DNA of 64,000 nucleotides, taken from WVZH01 sp034430425 (lineage in GTDB: Bacteria; Chloroflexota; Anaerolineae; Anaerolineales; E44-bin32). How positions within the stretch are numbered: position 1 is the stretch's first letter; the number at the start of each line of letters is the position of its first letter. Shown piece by piece: positions 7,615-16,858 of the stretch. The notes beneath the pieces were generated by a model that had not been told where the DNA came from, ran no database searches, and worked only from the letters and a program-made list of their open reading frames with translations. The stretch is taken from positions 62,001-126,000 of the forward strand of contig DAOUEK010000031.1 in NCBI GenBank assembly GCA_034430425.1. The letters are read 5' to 3'. The position numbers and the translations under genes are program-made.

Positions 7615-9063
7615 TTAGCCTTTAATCACGACGAGCGGTTTGAGACGCGCCACCTTCTTTGCAATCCCTGCTTCAGAGACGACATCGACTACACTGTCTA
7701 CGTCTTTATAGGCTTGCGGCGCTTCCTCCGCCAGACCCGACATCGACCCGGCGCGGATGTGAATGCCTTGATTCTCGAGCTTGGTCAGCAGCTGGTCGCC
7801 GCGCACGGAGCGTTTCGCCTGTCTGCGGCTCATCGTTCGCCCGGCGCCATGACAGGAGGATCCAAATGCCAGGGACATACTTTCCTCCGTGCCCAGCAGA
7901 ACCCATGATCCTGTCCCCATGCTGCCGGGAACCAGAACCGGTTGACCCAACGCTCGATATTTTTCTGGTAGATCTTCGAATCCAGGACCGAAGGCACGTG
8001 TCGCTCCCTTACGGTGTACGCAGAGGGTGCGTTCCTCTCCGTCGATGCGGTGTTGTTCGATCTTTCCCATGTTATGAGCGATATCGTAGACCAAAGAAAG
8101 GTCCCAATTGCTGACTTTGCCGGCCAGGACTTCCTCGAAGGCTGTACGGGCGTGATGGGTGAGGACCTGGCGATTGGCAAAGGCGTAATTGGCCGCACAG
8201 GCCATGGCGGCGAAATAACGTTTGCCTTCGGGAGAATTCAACGGCGCACAAACGAGCTCACGATCGGGGAGTTGGATGTTGTAGCGCCTGACGGCATTCT
8301 GCAGCTCGCGCACGTAATCCGAACATACCTGATGACCCAAACCACGCGAACCACAGTGAATCTGAACGGCCAGATTGCCAACCTGCAAACCCATCGCTTC
8401 TGCTGCTTCTGGATGGAAGACATCATCAATGATGTCGACTTCGATGAAATGGTTGCCCGCTCCCAATGTCCCTAATTGCGGCCGGCCTCGCTGTTTGGCG
8501 CGATCACTTACGCAACCTGGATCGGCATCCTCCAGGCACCCACATTCTTCCGTTCTACGCACATCATCGGAGGTCGCGAATCCATTTCTCTCCGTCCACC
8601 CAGAACCCAGGCGCAGCACATTCTCGAGAGCTTTGGCAGTTAGCCGGACGCTGCCTTTCCCGCCAACGCCGCTCGGACAATGTGCATATAAAGCATTCGC
8701 CAGATCATCCAGCCAGGGCTCGGCTTCATCTGCGGAGATCTCACTCGCCAGGACACGCACGCCGCAGTTGATATCGTAGCCAATGCCACCGGGAGAGATT
8801 ACGCCATCGGGCAGATTGGTAGCCGCCACACCGCCAATCGGAAAGCCATAACCCTGGTGAACATCCGGCATCACCACAACATGACTCACGAGGCCGGGGA
8901 GCGTCGCTGCGTTGATCGCTTGCTCGATCGAACGATCACCAAGAGTGGCTTCAAGGATTTTTTCGCTGGCGAAAATGCGCACAGGCACGCGCATGTCGTC
9001 GCGGAATGATTGGGGAATTTCCCAGGTTACGGGATTAAGACGAATAAAATCTTGTTTCCGCAT
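7615..9063 (-). CDS. rtcB: RNA-splicing ligase RtcB
   Basis: GTP- and Mn-dependent ligase that joins 3'-phosphate or 2',3'-cyclic phosphate RNA ends to 5'-OH ends. It has 482 residues. Typical blocks: MPDVHQGYGFPIGGVAA near the N-terminus, GGIGYDINCGVR with metal-binding Cys, LGTLGAGNHFIEV, and the C-terminal SSCHGAGRTMSRRQAK containing the guanylated His. The ATG at 9063 is preferred over the adjacent TTG because AAAGGGAGGA is well spaced before it. It lies 15 bases after the archease gene and is surely cotranscribed with it. No RtcA, RtcR or toxin gene is nearby. Confidence 0.95.
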   Translation of the reverse strand: MRKQDFIRLNPVTWEIPQSFRDDMRVPVRIFASEKILEATLGDRSIEQAINAATLPGLVSHVVVMPDVHQGYGFPIGGVAATNLPDGVISPGGIGYDINCGVRVLASEISADEAEPWLDDLANALYAHCPSGVGGKGSVRLTAKALENVLRLGSGWTERNGFATSDDVRRTEECGCLEDADPGCVSDRAKQRGRPQLGTLGAGNHFIEVDIIDDVFHPEAAEAMGLQVGNLAVQIHCGSRGLGHQVCSDYVRELQNAVRRYNIQLPDRELVCAPLNSPEGKRYFAAMACAANYAFANRQVLTHHARTAFEEVLAGKVSNWDLSLVYDIAHNMGKIEQHRIDGEERTLCVHRKGATRAFGPGFEDLPEKYRALGQPVLVPGSMGTGSWVLLGTEESMSLAFGSSCHGAGRTMSRRQAKRSVRGDQLLTKLENQGIHIRAGSMSGLAEEAPQAYKDVDSVVDVVSEAGIAKKVARLKPLVVIKG

Positions 9064-9078
9064 CAAACGTTCCTCCCT

Positions 9079-9510
9079 TTACACATCAAAAACAAGAGTT
9101 GTGGTAAAACCTTCGTCCGTCGCCTCGATTTTTAGATCGTAGAAGGTTACCGCTTTGATTTCCTTATTCATTTCTGCGAGAGGTGTTTCACGAACACTTG
9201 CTCTGAGCTGCCCATTTTTCACTTGATGAACCTCGATGCCAGTGTAATTTACGTCGTTGGTCTCTATATTGAATAGCAGCTCCTCCAGCCAGGCGACCAG
9301 CAAGGTTTCCTTATCGATCGCGGCCAGTTCGATGTGCTTTATATTCGTTTCTCCAGGGCGTGAAGATGCCTGCATCAAGCGCAGCATCCCCAGCGCAGCG
9401 TTTTCGAACAACGACTCGATGGTTTTCCCGCCAACGCGGATAGCCCAGTCGGCGGTGTGTTCGATCTCCTCGAAAAAACCTTCCTGGTTGTGAAAATTGG
9501 ATTCGCCCAT
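9079..9510 (-). CDS. Archease
   Basis: Small activator of RtcB that promotes multiple turnover and guanylylation. It has 143 residues. The N-terminal EEIEHTADWAIRVGG block with the conserved Asp and the C-terminal AVTFYDLKIEAT...LVFDV block match the archease fold. GAGAAG precedes the ATG, and a TATAAT lies about 27 bases further upstream with no clear -35. Linkage to rtcB supports the call. Confidence 0.93.
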   Translation of the reverse strand: MGESNFHNQEGFFEEIEHTADWAIRVGGKTIESLFENAALGMLRLMQASSRPGETNIKHIELAAIDKETLLVAWLEELLFNIETNDVNYTGIEVHQVKNGQLRASVRETPLAEMNKEIKAVTFYDLKIEATDEGFTTTLVFDV

Positions 9511-9636
9511 CTTCTCACTTTTCCGGCATCTATATAGTATTATATGGCAGGATTGATTCTCTTCATGATCCGGTGAGCTTGTCGTGGTGGTATAGTCCGG
9601 AAGTCCTATAGGGTTTATGGAATCTAGGCAGTCGCT

Positions 9637-9642
9637 TATAAT
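9637..9642 (+). promoter_or_regulatory. -10 box of the first FHA gene, leaderless start
   Basis: TATAAT at 9637-9642 ends six bases before the ATG at 9649. Transcription would begin at or next to the A of the start codon. No Shine-Dalgarno sequence is present and no convincing -35 is seen. Confidence 0.5.
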
Positions 9643-9648
9643 TTACAC

Positions 9649-10500
9649 ATGGATGACCAACTTCACACTTTAGCAAGAACCATTCAACTGGCAATCCACG
9701 AAACTGTAAAACTCCTGCCGTGGCGCGATTTCTCTGTTTCCACACTTGCCCATCAAATTGCCACCGAGGTGGTGGCCACAATGCGGGCCGGTGCTGAATC
9801 ACGTCAATATGCCCCGGATCAATTCACGTTGACTATTCATCCCCATGAAACCGGCGAATTGCAGGCTGTAAAACCAGAGATTCAACATGACTTGGCCTCC
9901 AATCTCCAACAAGCATTGAAGGAATGCAATCTGGATTTTACCAGGGAGCCACATATCACTTTGGCGACAGACCCCACGCTTAAGAAAGGTGAGATACGGG
10001 TAATCGCCTGGCACAGTGCGGATCCTACGGAGATCACATCCCATCCAATGCCTGAGAGCGCTTTCCAATCCGATCGGCCCGAGACGAACGCGTTCCTCGT
10101 TGTTGAAGGGAGGCGCCACTTTCCGCTGAACAAGGCGGTGATCGACATCGGTCGTCTAGTGGATAACGATCTTGTATTGGATGGTCATCATGTTTCACGG
10201 AGGCATGCGCAAATTCGTTCTCACCAGGGACGATTTCAAATTGTCGATCTCGATTCGATGGCAGGCGTCAAGGTGAATGGCCGATTCATTCAAGAACAAT
10301 TTCTCTTAGCTGGTGATGTGATCGCATTGGCTGATGTTGAGTTGGTTTATGCGGAAGGGGCGGAAGGTCCACCTGCTGCAACACCTCCATATAGCCCACT
10401 CTCGGATACTATTGATGATCGTAATGAAATCACCCCACTCGATATGAAAAAAAAGGAACTCGATGACGATACTGCACCGACGGGATCAATGGAAAAGTGA
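9649..10500 (+). CDS. DUF3662-FHA protein, FhaA-like (first copy)
   Basis: Phosphothreonine-reading adaptor. It has 283 residues: an N-terminal DUF3662 domain (about 1-125), a short linker, and an FHA domain at about 160-245 with the core IGR...VSRRHAQI...VNGRF. The C-terminus is acidic and Thr/Asp-rich. In actinobacteria this architecture is FhaA, which sits with rodA, pbpA and Ser/Thr kinases and connects signalling to peptidoglycan synthesis. The FHA motif SMAGVKVNG replaces the more usual SxNGTxVNG, so phosphopeptide affinity may differ. The start matches the second copy by alignment and appears leaderless. Confidence 0.85.
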   Translation: MDDQLHTLARTIQLAIHETVKLLPWRDFSVSTLAHQIATEVVATMRAGAESRQYAPDQFTLTIHPHETGELQAVKPEIQHDLASNLQQALKECNLDFTREPHITLATDPTLKKGEIRVIAWHSADPTEITSHPMPESAFQSDRPETNAFLVVEGRRHFPLNKAVIDIGRLVDNDLVLDGHHVSRRHAQIRSHQGRFQIVDLDSMAGVKVNGRFIQEQFLLAGDVIALADVELVYAEGAEGPPAATPPYSPLSDTIDDRNEITPLDMKKKELDDDTAPTGSMEK

Positions 10501-10534
10501 GTTCCGCGATAAATCCAGTTGAAGAATGTGTAAT

Positions 10535-11356
10535 ATGAAAGAGCAGTTGAATCGATTAGAAGAACGAATCGAAGGTCTTGTCGAGGGGGCTTTAGGCCGA
10601 TTGCTTGGAGCGGAGATCCAACCCACTACGCTTGCGAGTCAATTGGCTCGAGCGATGATTGATGGCGTTCGAAATGGAAATGGCGATAAATTACTGGCGC
10701 CGGATCGGTATGCCCTGACCTTCAATCCTGTCGCAGTAGACATGTTGCTGGAAAAAATACCTGATTTGCGCGAAGACCTTGCGACAGGCTTATTGGAGAT
10801 AGTACGTTCCAGTGGTTATAACCTCTCCCGTGAACCGCATATTACAATCGCCGCAGATCCGACACTGTCGGATCACGAGGTGCGCGTTATCGCCTGGCAT
10901 AGTGAAACACTGATCGAATCGACCAAAGGAATGTCGCTGGACTTAAACCGGGAACCGGGGGAGCTGCCGATCGGTGCGTATCTCATCGTAAGCGGAACAC
11001 GCCATTTCCCGTTGGATCGTCCCTTGATCAATATCGGACGCCGCCTCGATAATCACCTGATTCTGGATGAGCCCCAAGTATCCAGAACCCACGCCCAATT
11101 GCGGCTGCGAGAGTCACGCTTTGTTCTCTTCGATCTGGGATCGACCTCCGGAACGCGTGTGAACGATCGCTTGGCAAAACAGCATGTCTTGCAGCCGGGC
11201 GATGTGATTACAATTGCCAACACCCGGCTTGTGTATGGAGAAGACCCCGAAGGACCTCCTGATGAAACCCCATCTTACCATCCCCCATTTCCACCTCGCC
11301 CAGCGGGGGATCAGCCAACCAGTACGACTCTAAAAAAGGATCAAATGGATCAGTGA
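10535..11356 (+). CDS. DUF3662-FHA protein, FhaA-like (second copy)
   Basis: It has 273 residues from ATG 10535; an in-frame ATG at 10526 is also possible, but the first gene aligns from MKEQL. It has the same layout as its neighbour: DUF3662 (about 5-125) and FHA (about 160-240) with INIGRRLDN, VSRTHAQLRL and a canonical LGSTSGTRVNDR loop. The two genes look like a tandem duplication with strong divergence in the linkers. The C-terminal tail is Pro-rich. Its stop overlaps the next start (GTGA). Confidence 0.86.
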   Translation: MKEQLNRLEERIEGLVEGALGRLLGAEIQPTTLASQLARAMIDGVRNGNGDKLLAPDRYALTFNPVAVDMLLEKIPDLREDLATGLLEIVRSSGYNLSREPHITIAADPTLSDHEVRVIAWHSETLIESTKGMSLDLNREPGELPIGAYLIVSGTRHFPLDRPLINIGRRLDNHLILDEPQVSRTHAQLRLRESRFVLFDLGSTSGTRVNDRLAKQHVLQPGDVITIANTRLVYGEDPEGPPDETPSYHPPFPPRPAGDQPTSTTLKKDQMDQ

Positions 11357-11775
11357 ACCTGGATGTTCTCCTGCTCGCGCTTCGATTACTGGCCGCGCTG
11401 ATACTCTACGTATTTATTGGAGGCGTGGTGTATGTACTCTGGCGGGACCTACGTGCTACCAGCTTATATGCACAACAGATCCCCTCCGCATTTCTCATCG
11501 TCGAGGGGCTTCCTGAGGAATCCTGTCGGTTTACACTACAAGAGGAGAACATCATTGGACGAGCGGCTGAGAATACGATTCCGATTCTAGATGAGACTGT
11601 CTCCACACGTCATGCAAGATTGGCATTTTACAAAGGTCAGTGGCTATTGGAGGATATGGGGTCCCGGAATGGGACGCAAGTTAACGATATCCCTGTGAAC
11701 GAACCCATGGTATTGACTGATGGGGATCGAATTCAATTGGGAAAAGTGGTTGCCGGATTCGAGACAGTCCGATGA
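11353..11775 (+). CDS. Membrane-anchored FHA protein, FhaB-like
   Basis: It has 140 residues: one N-terminal transmembrane helix (about 4-30), then a cytoplasmic FHA domain with IIGRAAENTI, VSTRHARL and MGSRNGTQVNDI, a complete phosphothreonine-binding set. It resembles actinobacterial FhaB (Rv0019c type), which localises with the cell-wall elongation and division machinery. Starts at GTG inside the preceding stop codon. Position after the two FhaA-like genes and before the SEDS-PBP gene repeats the actinobacterial fhaA-fhaB-...-rodA-pbpA order. Confidence 0.86.
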   Translation: MNLDVLLLALRLLAALILYVFIGGVVYVLWRDLRATSLYAQQIPSAFLIVEGLPEESCRFTLQEENIIGRAAENTIPILDETVSTRHARLAFYKGQWLLEDMGSRNGTQVNDIPVNEPMVLTDGDRIQLGKVVAGFETVR

Positions 11776-11908
11776 GATTCATAGACAGAAGCATCCGGAA
11801 GATCCGTTTGATCCTTTGACTCAGAAACCATCGAATACCGAACAGATAATTATTGCTTTTCATACTCGTCATGTGCCGGTTTCCCGTTGAAATATCCTTG
11901 GAGGGTTA

Positions 11909-12775
11909 ATGCAGACCAAACCTATACTCGGAGTTATCGGTGGATCCGGTTTGTATACCATGGATGGCATTATCAATGGAGAATATCACGATCTGGACAC
12001 ACCCTTTGGAGCACCATCATCCCCTTTGTTCGTGGGCGAACGGGGTGGAAAGCGAGTCGTATTTCTGGCACGACATGGAATTGGGCACGTCTACACACCG
12101 GCAGAAGTGAATTATCGTGCCAATATCTATGCGATGAAAATGCTGGGTGTTGATCGTATTGTTGCCGTTAGTGCCTGCGGGTCTTTGCGTGAAGACTATG
12201 CCCCCGGGGAGATTGTCGTTCCCGATCAATTATTCGATCGAACGGAAAACCGCCCTCGTTCTTTCTTCGATGAAGGCATCATTGCACAGGTTACGCCTGC
12301 TGATCCTTTCTGTCCGCATTTATCACAGGCGTTGGCGAAAAGCGTCGAAGCAGCCGGCGGCTGTATTCACCATGGCGGCACCTACATCACCATACCGGGC
12401 CCACGCTTCTCAACCAGGGCGGAATCCAATACCTATCGTGCCTGGGGGATGTCGATCATAGGCATGACGACCTGCCCAGAAGCTTTCCTGGCACGTGAGG
12501 CGGAGATGTGCTATGCCGTTATGGCGCACGTCACAGATTACGATGTCTGGCATACCTCCGAAGATCCGGTGACTGTGGACGGTATCGTGCAGATTTTACG
12601 TGCAAATATAAAGTTGGCACAGGCTGCGGTGTATCTCCTTGTCGATGAATTGGATTCGTCACGAACATGCCAATGCACTAATGCACTCAGAGATACGCTG
12701 CTCACCGATCCGGAAAAACTCACTCCCGAAGTAAAAAGGAGGCTGGGCATTCTTGTCGAGCGTTATCTTCCGTAA
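11909..12775 (+). CDS. mtnP: 5'-methylthioadenosine phosphorylase
   Basis: Phosphorolyses methylthioadenosine to adenine and methylthioribose-1-phosphate, feeding purine and methionine salvage. It has 288 residues. Typical blocks: ILGVIGGSGLY at the N-terminus, the phosphate-site RHG, FSTRAESNTYRAWG, and GMTTCPEAFLAREAEMCYA. TCPE and the downstream Asp-containing VTDYDVW favour MTAP over other nucleosides. GGAGGG precedes the ATG. Its last 23 bases overlap the next gene. Its place within the FHA/SEDS locus looks incidental. Confidence 0.9.
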   Translation: MQTKPILGVIGGSGLYTMDGIINGEYHDLDTPFGAPSSPLFVGERGGKRVVFLARHGIGHVYTPAEVNYRANIYAMKMLGVDRIVAVSACGSLREDYAPGEIVVPDQLFDRTENRPRSFFDEGIIAQVTPADPFCPHLSQALAKSVEAAGGCIHHGGTYITIPGPRFSTRAESNTYRAWGMSIIGMTTCPEAFLAREAEMCYAVMAHVTDYDVWHTSEDPVTVDGIVQILRANIKLAQAAVYLLVDELDSSRTCQCTNALRDTLLTDPEKLTPEVKRRLGILVERYLP

Positions 12776-15422
12776 CCAGATCGAGGAGAACGATCGCCGC
12801 GAGGCCCTGCTGTTGGGTCTCGCTTTCACTTTCCTCTGTCTATCGTCCGTTGCTTTATATCTTGCGCCGGCTGTCAAAACGCGAACGGTGGATGCATTGG
12901 GTACACGCTGGCAGCACTTCAGTGTTTTGCCTGTTTGGTTAACAGCTGCGTATTTGCTGCGTAAGTCGCTGAAAAAAGTACGCCCGCTTCGTGATCCGTT
13001 TCTCCTGCCGATTGGATTGCTGCTGAGCGGTTGGGGGCTATTGACCATCTGGAGGCTAGCACCCGGATTCGGGCTGCGGCAGTTGGGCTGGTTTGTTATT
13101 GGGATCGGGGCGATGTTAAGTGTATTCCGGCTTCCTGCGGACCTGAGTTGGCTGCGGCGATACCGCTACTTGTGGCTGCTTGTGGGTGTTGCCCTGACGG
13201 CCTTAACGCTTTTACTGGGCACCAATCCATCCAGTATCGAACCTCGCTTATGGCTGGGATGTTGCGGTATCTATCTTCAACCTTCCGAACCCCTACGACT
13301 GTTGCTGATCTCTTTTTTCGCTTCTTACCTGGCAGATCGTATGGCGTTTCGCCTGGTGGAGCACTCGCCAATCTGGTCGCTTGTCTATGCACCGCTAATC
13401 CTAGTGTGGGGGTTATCCGTCGCCTTGCTCGTCATGCAGGGGGACGTGGGTGCAGGGGCGCTCTATCTGGTTATCCTCGCTGCGCTGCTGTATTTGGTGA
13501 TGGGAAAGCGGAATGTTCTTGTTATCGCCATTATCTTTCTGGTAATCGGCGGCCTGGTTGGCTTTGAGATGTCCGCACTTGTACACAACCGCGTACAGGC
13601 CTGGCTTGATCCCTGGATCGACCCCAGCGGAGGTTCCTATCAATTGGTCCAGGCGCTTATTGCCATCGCATCCGGTGGTGTCTTCGGGCGCGGTCCGGGA
13701 ATTGGTTCTCCCGGGTTCGTCCCCGTTATTCATTCGGATTTCGTATTTACAGCGATCGTAGAGGAGTGGGGGCTTCTAGGTGGGTTGGGCCTAATTGGCC
13801 TGCTTGCCATCCTCGTCACTCGCGGTTTTCGGGTTGCGACCAAATCCAGCGACCCATTTAAGGTGATCCTCTCTTCCGGTTTGACGATTGGCCTGGCCTT
13901 TCAGGCGATCCTCATCATCGGAGGGAATATCCGATTGCTGCCTTTGGTTGGCGTGACGCTGCCTTTTGTCTCCTACGGCGGCTCATCTCTCGTGACCAGT
14001 ATGATCGCTTTGTCTTTTCTGCTGCTGCTATCCGGCGGCTCAGCAGGATCAGATCCTTACGCAGAGCCACTGCAAAGGATTCATGGCGGGATCATGGCCG
14101 CCTGGGTGTGCTTGGTCGTACTGCTCGGGTGGTGGACGCTGTACCGCGCTCCGGTATTAACGTCACGTACGGATAATCCACGCAGGGCGGTATCCGAGCT
14201 GTACAATTTGCGCGGACGCATCGTTGATCGCTCAGGCGAAATCTTGGCGATGTCGACCGGCGACCAGGGGGCATATGAACGAGTCTATCCGGTCCCATGG
14301 GCATCAACCGTGACCGGATTCAATTCACTGGCATATGGCCAAATCGGTGTCGAACGAACGATGGATAAAGTACTGCGTGGGGAAGAAGGTTATCCATTGT
14401 CGATAAGTTGGTGGAACCGGCTTCTCAATGGGTATCCACCACCGGGATTAAACGTACGTCTGACTATCGATGGGAGCTTGCAGCGCAATGCCTGGGAGGC
14501 ACTGCAGGGCGAGACAGGCGCGATTGTGATACTCGATCCGCGGCAAGGTGAAATCCTGGCCTTGGTCTCCTCACCGGCGTTTGATCCCAATCGATTGGAT
14601 GTAGATTGGCGGACGCTGATCAGTCGGGAAGATGCACCCTTGCTAAATCGCGCCACGCAAGGCCTGTATCAACCTGGAATGATATTCGCTCCGTTTACAT
14701 TGGCCTGGTCGGAAACGAGCGGGTTGGTACATGTGGAGGACCAGGTGCTGGATGCAACCCGTGCGGTTTCCCTGGACGGCATGTCCTTGACTTGTATGAT
14801 GGACTTACCCGATGTGGAAGAAGTTAATTATGGTCAGGTTCTGCGCGCTGGATGCCCTGGTCCTATCGCGGAATTGGGGACAAATCTGGGAGCAGATGGG
14901 CTGGAGGAAATGGCGCAGGCCTTTGAATTCACGCGTCCTCCTGCGATTCGAATCGAAACCGCCCCGATAATGGCCGTCGTGATGGGTTCTACTCCGTTGG
15001 ATTGGCAGGCCGCTGCGATCGGGCAGGGCGATCTGACGATCACACCGTTGCAGGTGGCCCGAGCCTTCAGCGCTCTTATCACAGATGGTTATTTACCCGC
15101 TTTACGCATTGTCTCTGCGGTAAAGGATGCGAATGGCCGCTGGCAGGAAGTCGAATCTCTCGGTGTGCGGGATCAAGTGATAGGCGCCGAAATTAGTGTA
15201 AAAATCCGTGCAGCGTTAGTAAGTGATTCTGGCTCGCTGCTTGGTTTTTCGGCTCGAGCGATCGCGGGGTCGGAAGAAGAGAGCTTGAGCTGGTATGTTT
15301 GTGCCCGTGTAGACGGATCGGACAATGTGCAGCTGATTTTGGTTGTTTTAGAAAACGCATCTGATGCACGCGCGAAAGCGATCGGATTATCGTTACTCGA
15401 TTCACGCCTGCCAGCCCCTTGA
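12753..15422 (+). CDS. SEDS glycosyltransferase fused to a degenerate PBP transpeptidase domain
   Basis: An 889-residue membrane protein. Residues 1 to about 430 form a FtsW/RodA-type SEDS unit with many membrane helices, YLQPSEPLRLLL, HSDF with the catalytic Asp329, and LPLVGVTLPFVSYGGSSL. The glycan polymerase therefore looks intact. Residues about 440-889 follow a class B PBP of the PbpA type (RGRIVDRSGEILAMS, GQIGVERTMD, GAIVILDPRQGEILALVSSP, IGQGDLTITPLQVARAF). All three transpeptidase motifs are lost: SxxK reads MIFA (643-646), SxN reads GCP (700-702), KTG reads SEE (840-842). The frame is unbroken. Start TTG with AGGAGG ten bases upstream, overlapping mtnP. Separate rodA and pbpA genes are the norm. 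Confidence 0.88.
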   Translation: MSSVIFRNQIEENDRREALLLGLAFTFLCLSSVALYLAPAVKTRTVDALGTRWQHFSVLPVWLTAAYLLRKSLKKVRPLRDPFLLPIGLLLSGWGLLTIWRLAPGFGLRQLGWFVIGIGAMLSVFRLPADLSWLRRYRYLWLLVGVALTALTLLLGTNPSSIEPRLWLGCCGIYLQPSEPLRLLLISFFASYLADRMAFRLVEHSPIWSLVYAPLILVWGLSVALLVMQGDVGAGALYLVILAALLYLVMGKRNVLVIAIIFLVIGGLVGFEMSALVHNRVQAWLDPWIDPSGGSYQLVQALIAIASGGVFGRGPGIGSPGFVPVIHSDFVFTAIVEEWGLLGGLGLIGLLAILVTRGFRVATKSSDPFKVILSSGLTIGLAFQAILIIGGNIRLLPLVGVTLPFVSYGGSSLVTSMIALSFLLLLSGGSAGSDPYAEPLQRIHGGIMAAWVCLVVLLGWWTLYRAPVLTSRTDNPRRAVSELYNLRGRIVDRSGEILAMSTGDQGAYERVYPVPWASTVTGFNSLAYGQIGVERTMDKVLRGEEGYPLSISWWNRLLNGYPPPGLNVRLTIDGSLQRNAWEALQGETGAIVILDPRQGEILALVSSPAFDPNRLDVDWRTLISREDAPLLNRATQGLYQPGMIFAPFTLAWSETSGLVHVEDQVLDATRAVSLDGMSLTCMMDLPDVEEVNYGQVLRAGCPGPIAELGTNLGADGLEEMAQAFEFTRPPAIRIETAPIMAVVMGSTPLDWQAAAIGQGDLTITPLQVARAFSALITDGYLPALRIVSAVKDANGRWQEVESLGVRDQVIGAEISVKIRAALVSDSGSLLGFSARAIAGSEEESLSWYVCARVDGSDNVQLILVVLENASDARAKAIGLSLLDSRLPAP

Positions 15423-15541
15423 CCATGCTGATCTTCACGGCTACAATGCTTTGGCTTGTAGGCATCGAATGAAAGATGGCTCGCCGGCCGGTTACTGTCC
15501 TGTGACAGCCCGATCCGGCGGCTTGTGTGTAATGACCGTAT

Positions 15542-16858
15542 ATGTTTGAAGCTCTTACGCAACGTCTGCAAAGTGCTTTCCAGATACTCGGTAAACGCGG
15601 TCGTTTGCGTCCCGAGGATGTCGATGCTGCCCTGAAAGAAATCCGTCTCGCTTTACTCGAGGCGGACGTACATTACAAAGTTGTAAAAGAGCTGCTTGCG
15701 GTTGTGCGTGAGCGCACCTTGTGTGCAGAGGTGGCCAGGGCGCTGAATCCTGCCCAACAAGTGATCGTTGTCGTCCAGGATGTTTTGATGGCGATACTTG
15801 GTCAGCCTATCGCGCTCAACCTTGTCGGAAATAAACCGAGAATCATCATGCTGGTGGGACTGCAGGGCTCGGGTAAGACGACCACTGCGGCGAAGCTGGC
15901 CAGGTTGCTCAAGAACCAGGGAGAACGGGTATGGTTGGTAGCTGTCGATCCATACCGGCCTGCGGCCGCGGAACAGTTGGCAATTCTAGGCGAGGAGATC
16001 GATGTGCCTGTAGCCTACGAACCCGATCTTTCGCCTCTGGAGATGAGTGAATCCGGGTTTCAATCCGCATCGAAAGCGGGAGCGAGTGTCGTAATTCTGG
16101 ACACCGCAGGTCGTTCACAAATCGATACGAGCATGATGGATGAACTCAAATCGATCGGCGATCGCCTGGAACCCATAGAAATCCTGCTTGTAGCCGACGC
16201 CATGACAGGTCAGGAAGCGGTTAATATCGCACAAGGATTCCGGGATGTGTTAAGCATCACGGGCATGATCCTAACGAAAATGGATGGGGATGCGCGGGGC
16301 GGTGCAGCTATATCGATGAGAGCCGTCACCGGCGTACCGATCAAGTTTATCGGTGTCGGTGAAGGCAGAGATGCGCTTGAAACGTTCGATCCGGAGCGGC
16401 TCGCTTCGCGAATTCTGGGGAAAGGAGACCTGGCCGGGCTCTTCGAGAAAGCACAGATGAGCCTGGATCCTCGGCAGGCGAGCAAACAAGTCGATCGACT
16501 GCGCAGCGGTGAGTTTACCATGGAGGATTTCCTCGAACAGCTCATCATGATCCAGCGCATTGGCCCATTCGGGAAACTGGTATCCATGCTGCCCAGCGGA
16601 TTGACTGGAGGCGCACAGGTCGACCAGGATCTTGCTGAAAAACAGCTGATTCGAACGAAAGCAATGATACAATCTATGACAATATACGAGCGGCAGCATC
16701 CGCAAGTTTTAAATGCAAGCCGAAAACGACGAGTTGCTGCTGGTTCGGGCACGACAGTGCAAGAGTTGAATCAGCTCATTCGCCAATTTCGACAAGTGCA
16801 GAGGTTGGTTAAAAAAGCTGGACCAGGTGCGCTTAAAGGATTATCCAATTTGATGTAA
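15542..16858 (+). CDS. ffh: Signal recognition particle protein Ffh
   Basis: GTPase that binds signal sequences on ribosomes and targets them to FtsY at the membrane. It has 438 residues: an N domain (1-90), a G domain with GLQGSGKTTTAAKLA, DPYRPAAAEQL, DTAGRSQID and TKMDGDARGG, and a Met-rich M domain (about 300-438) with the SRP RNA-binding SRKRRVAAGSGTTV. No Shine-Dalgarno sequence is seen before ATG; TAATGA lies 6 bases upstream, so a leaderless start is conceivable but weaker than the others in this window. Followed by rpsP, the usual bacterial order. Confidence 0.96.
   Translation: MFEALTQRLQSAFQILGKRGRLRPEDVDAALKEIRLALLEADVHYKVVKELLAVVRERTLCAEVARALNPAQQVIVVVQDVLMAILGQPIALNLVGNKPRIIMLVGLQGSGKTTTAAKLARLLKNQGERVWLVAVDPYRPAAAEQLAILGEEIDVPVAYEPDLSPLEMSESGFQSASKAGASVVILDTAGRSQIDTSMMDELKSIGDRLEPIEILLVADAMTGQEAVNIAQGFRDVLSITGMILTKMDGDARGGAAISMRAVTGVPIKFIGVGEGRDALETFDPERLASRILGKGDLAGLFEKAQMSLDPRQASKQVDRLRSGEFTMEDFLEQLIMIQRIGPFGKLVSMLPSGLTGGAQVDQDLAEKQLIRTKAMIQSMTIYERQHPQVLNASRKRRVAAGSGTTVQELNQLIRQFRQVQRLVKKAGPGALKGLSNLM

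Noticed and set aside
7560..7908. Plus-strand ORF downstream of tyrS
   Set aside because: It overlaps the terminator and the rtcB coding strand; its translation has no protein-like pattern.
12753..15422. Loss of PBP motifs by frameshift
   Set aside because: Family blocks before, between and after the three motifs stay in the same frame, so the residues are substituted, not shifted.
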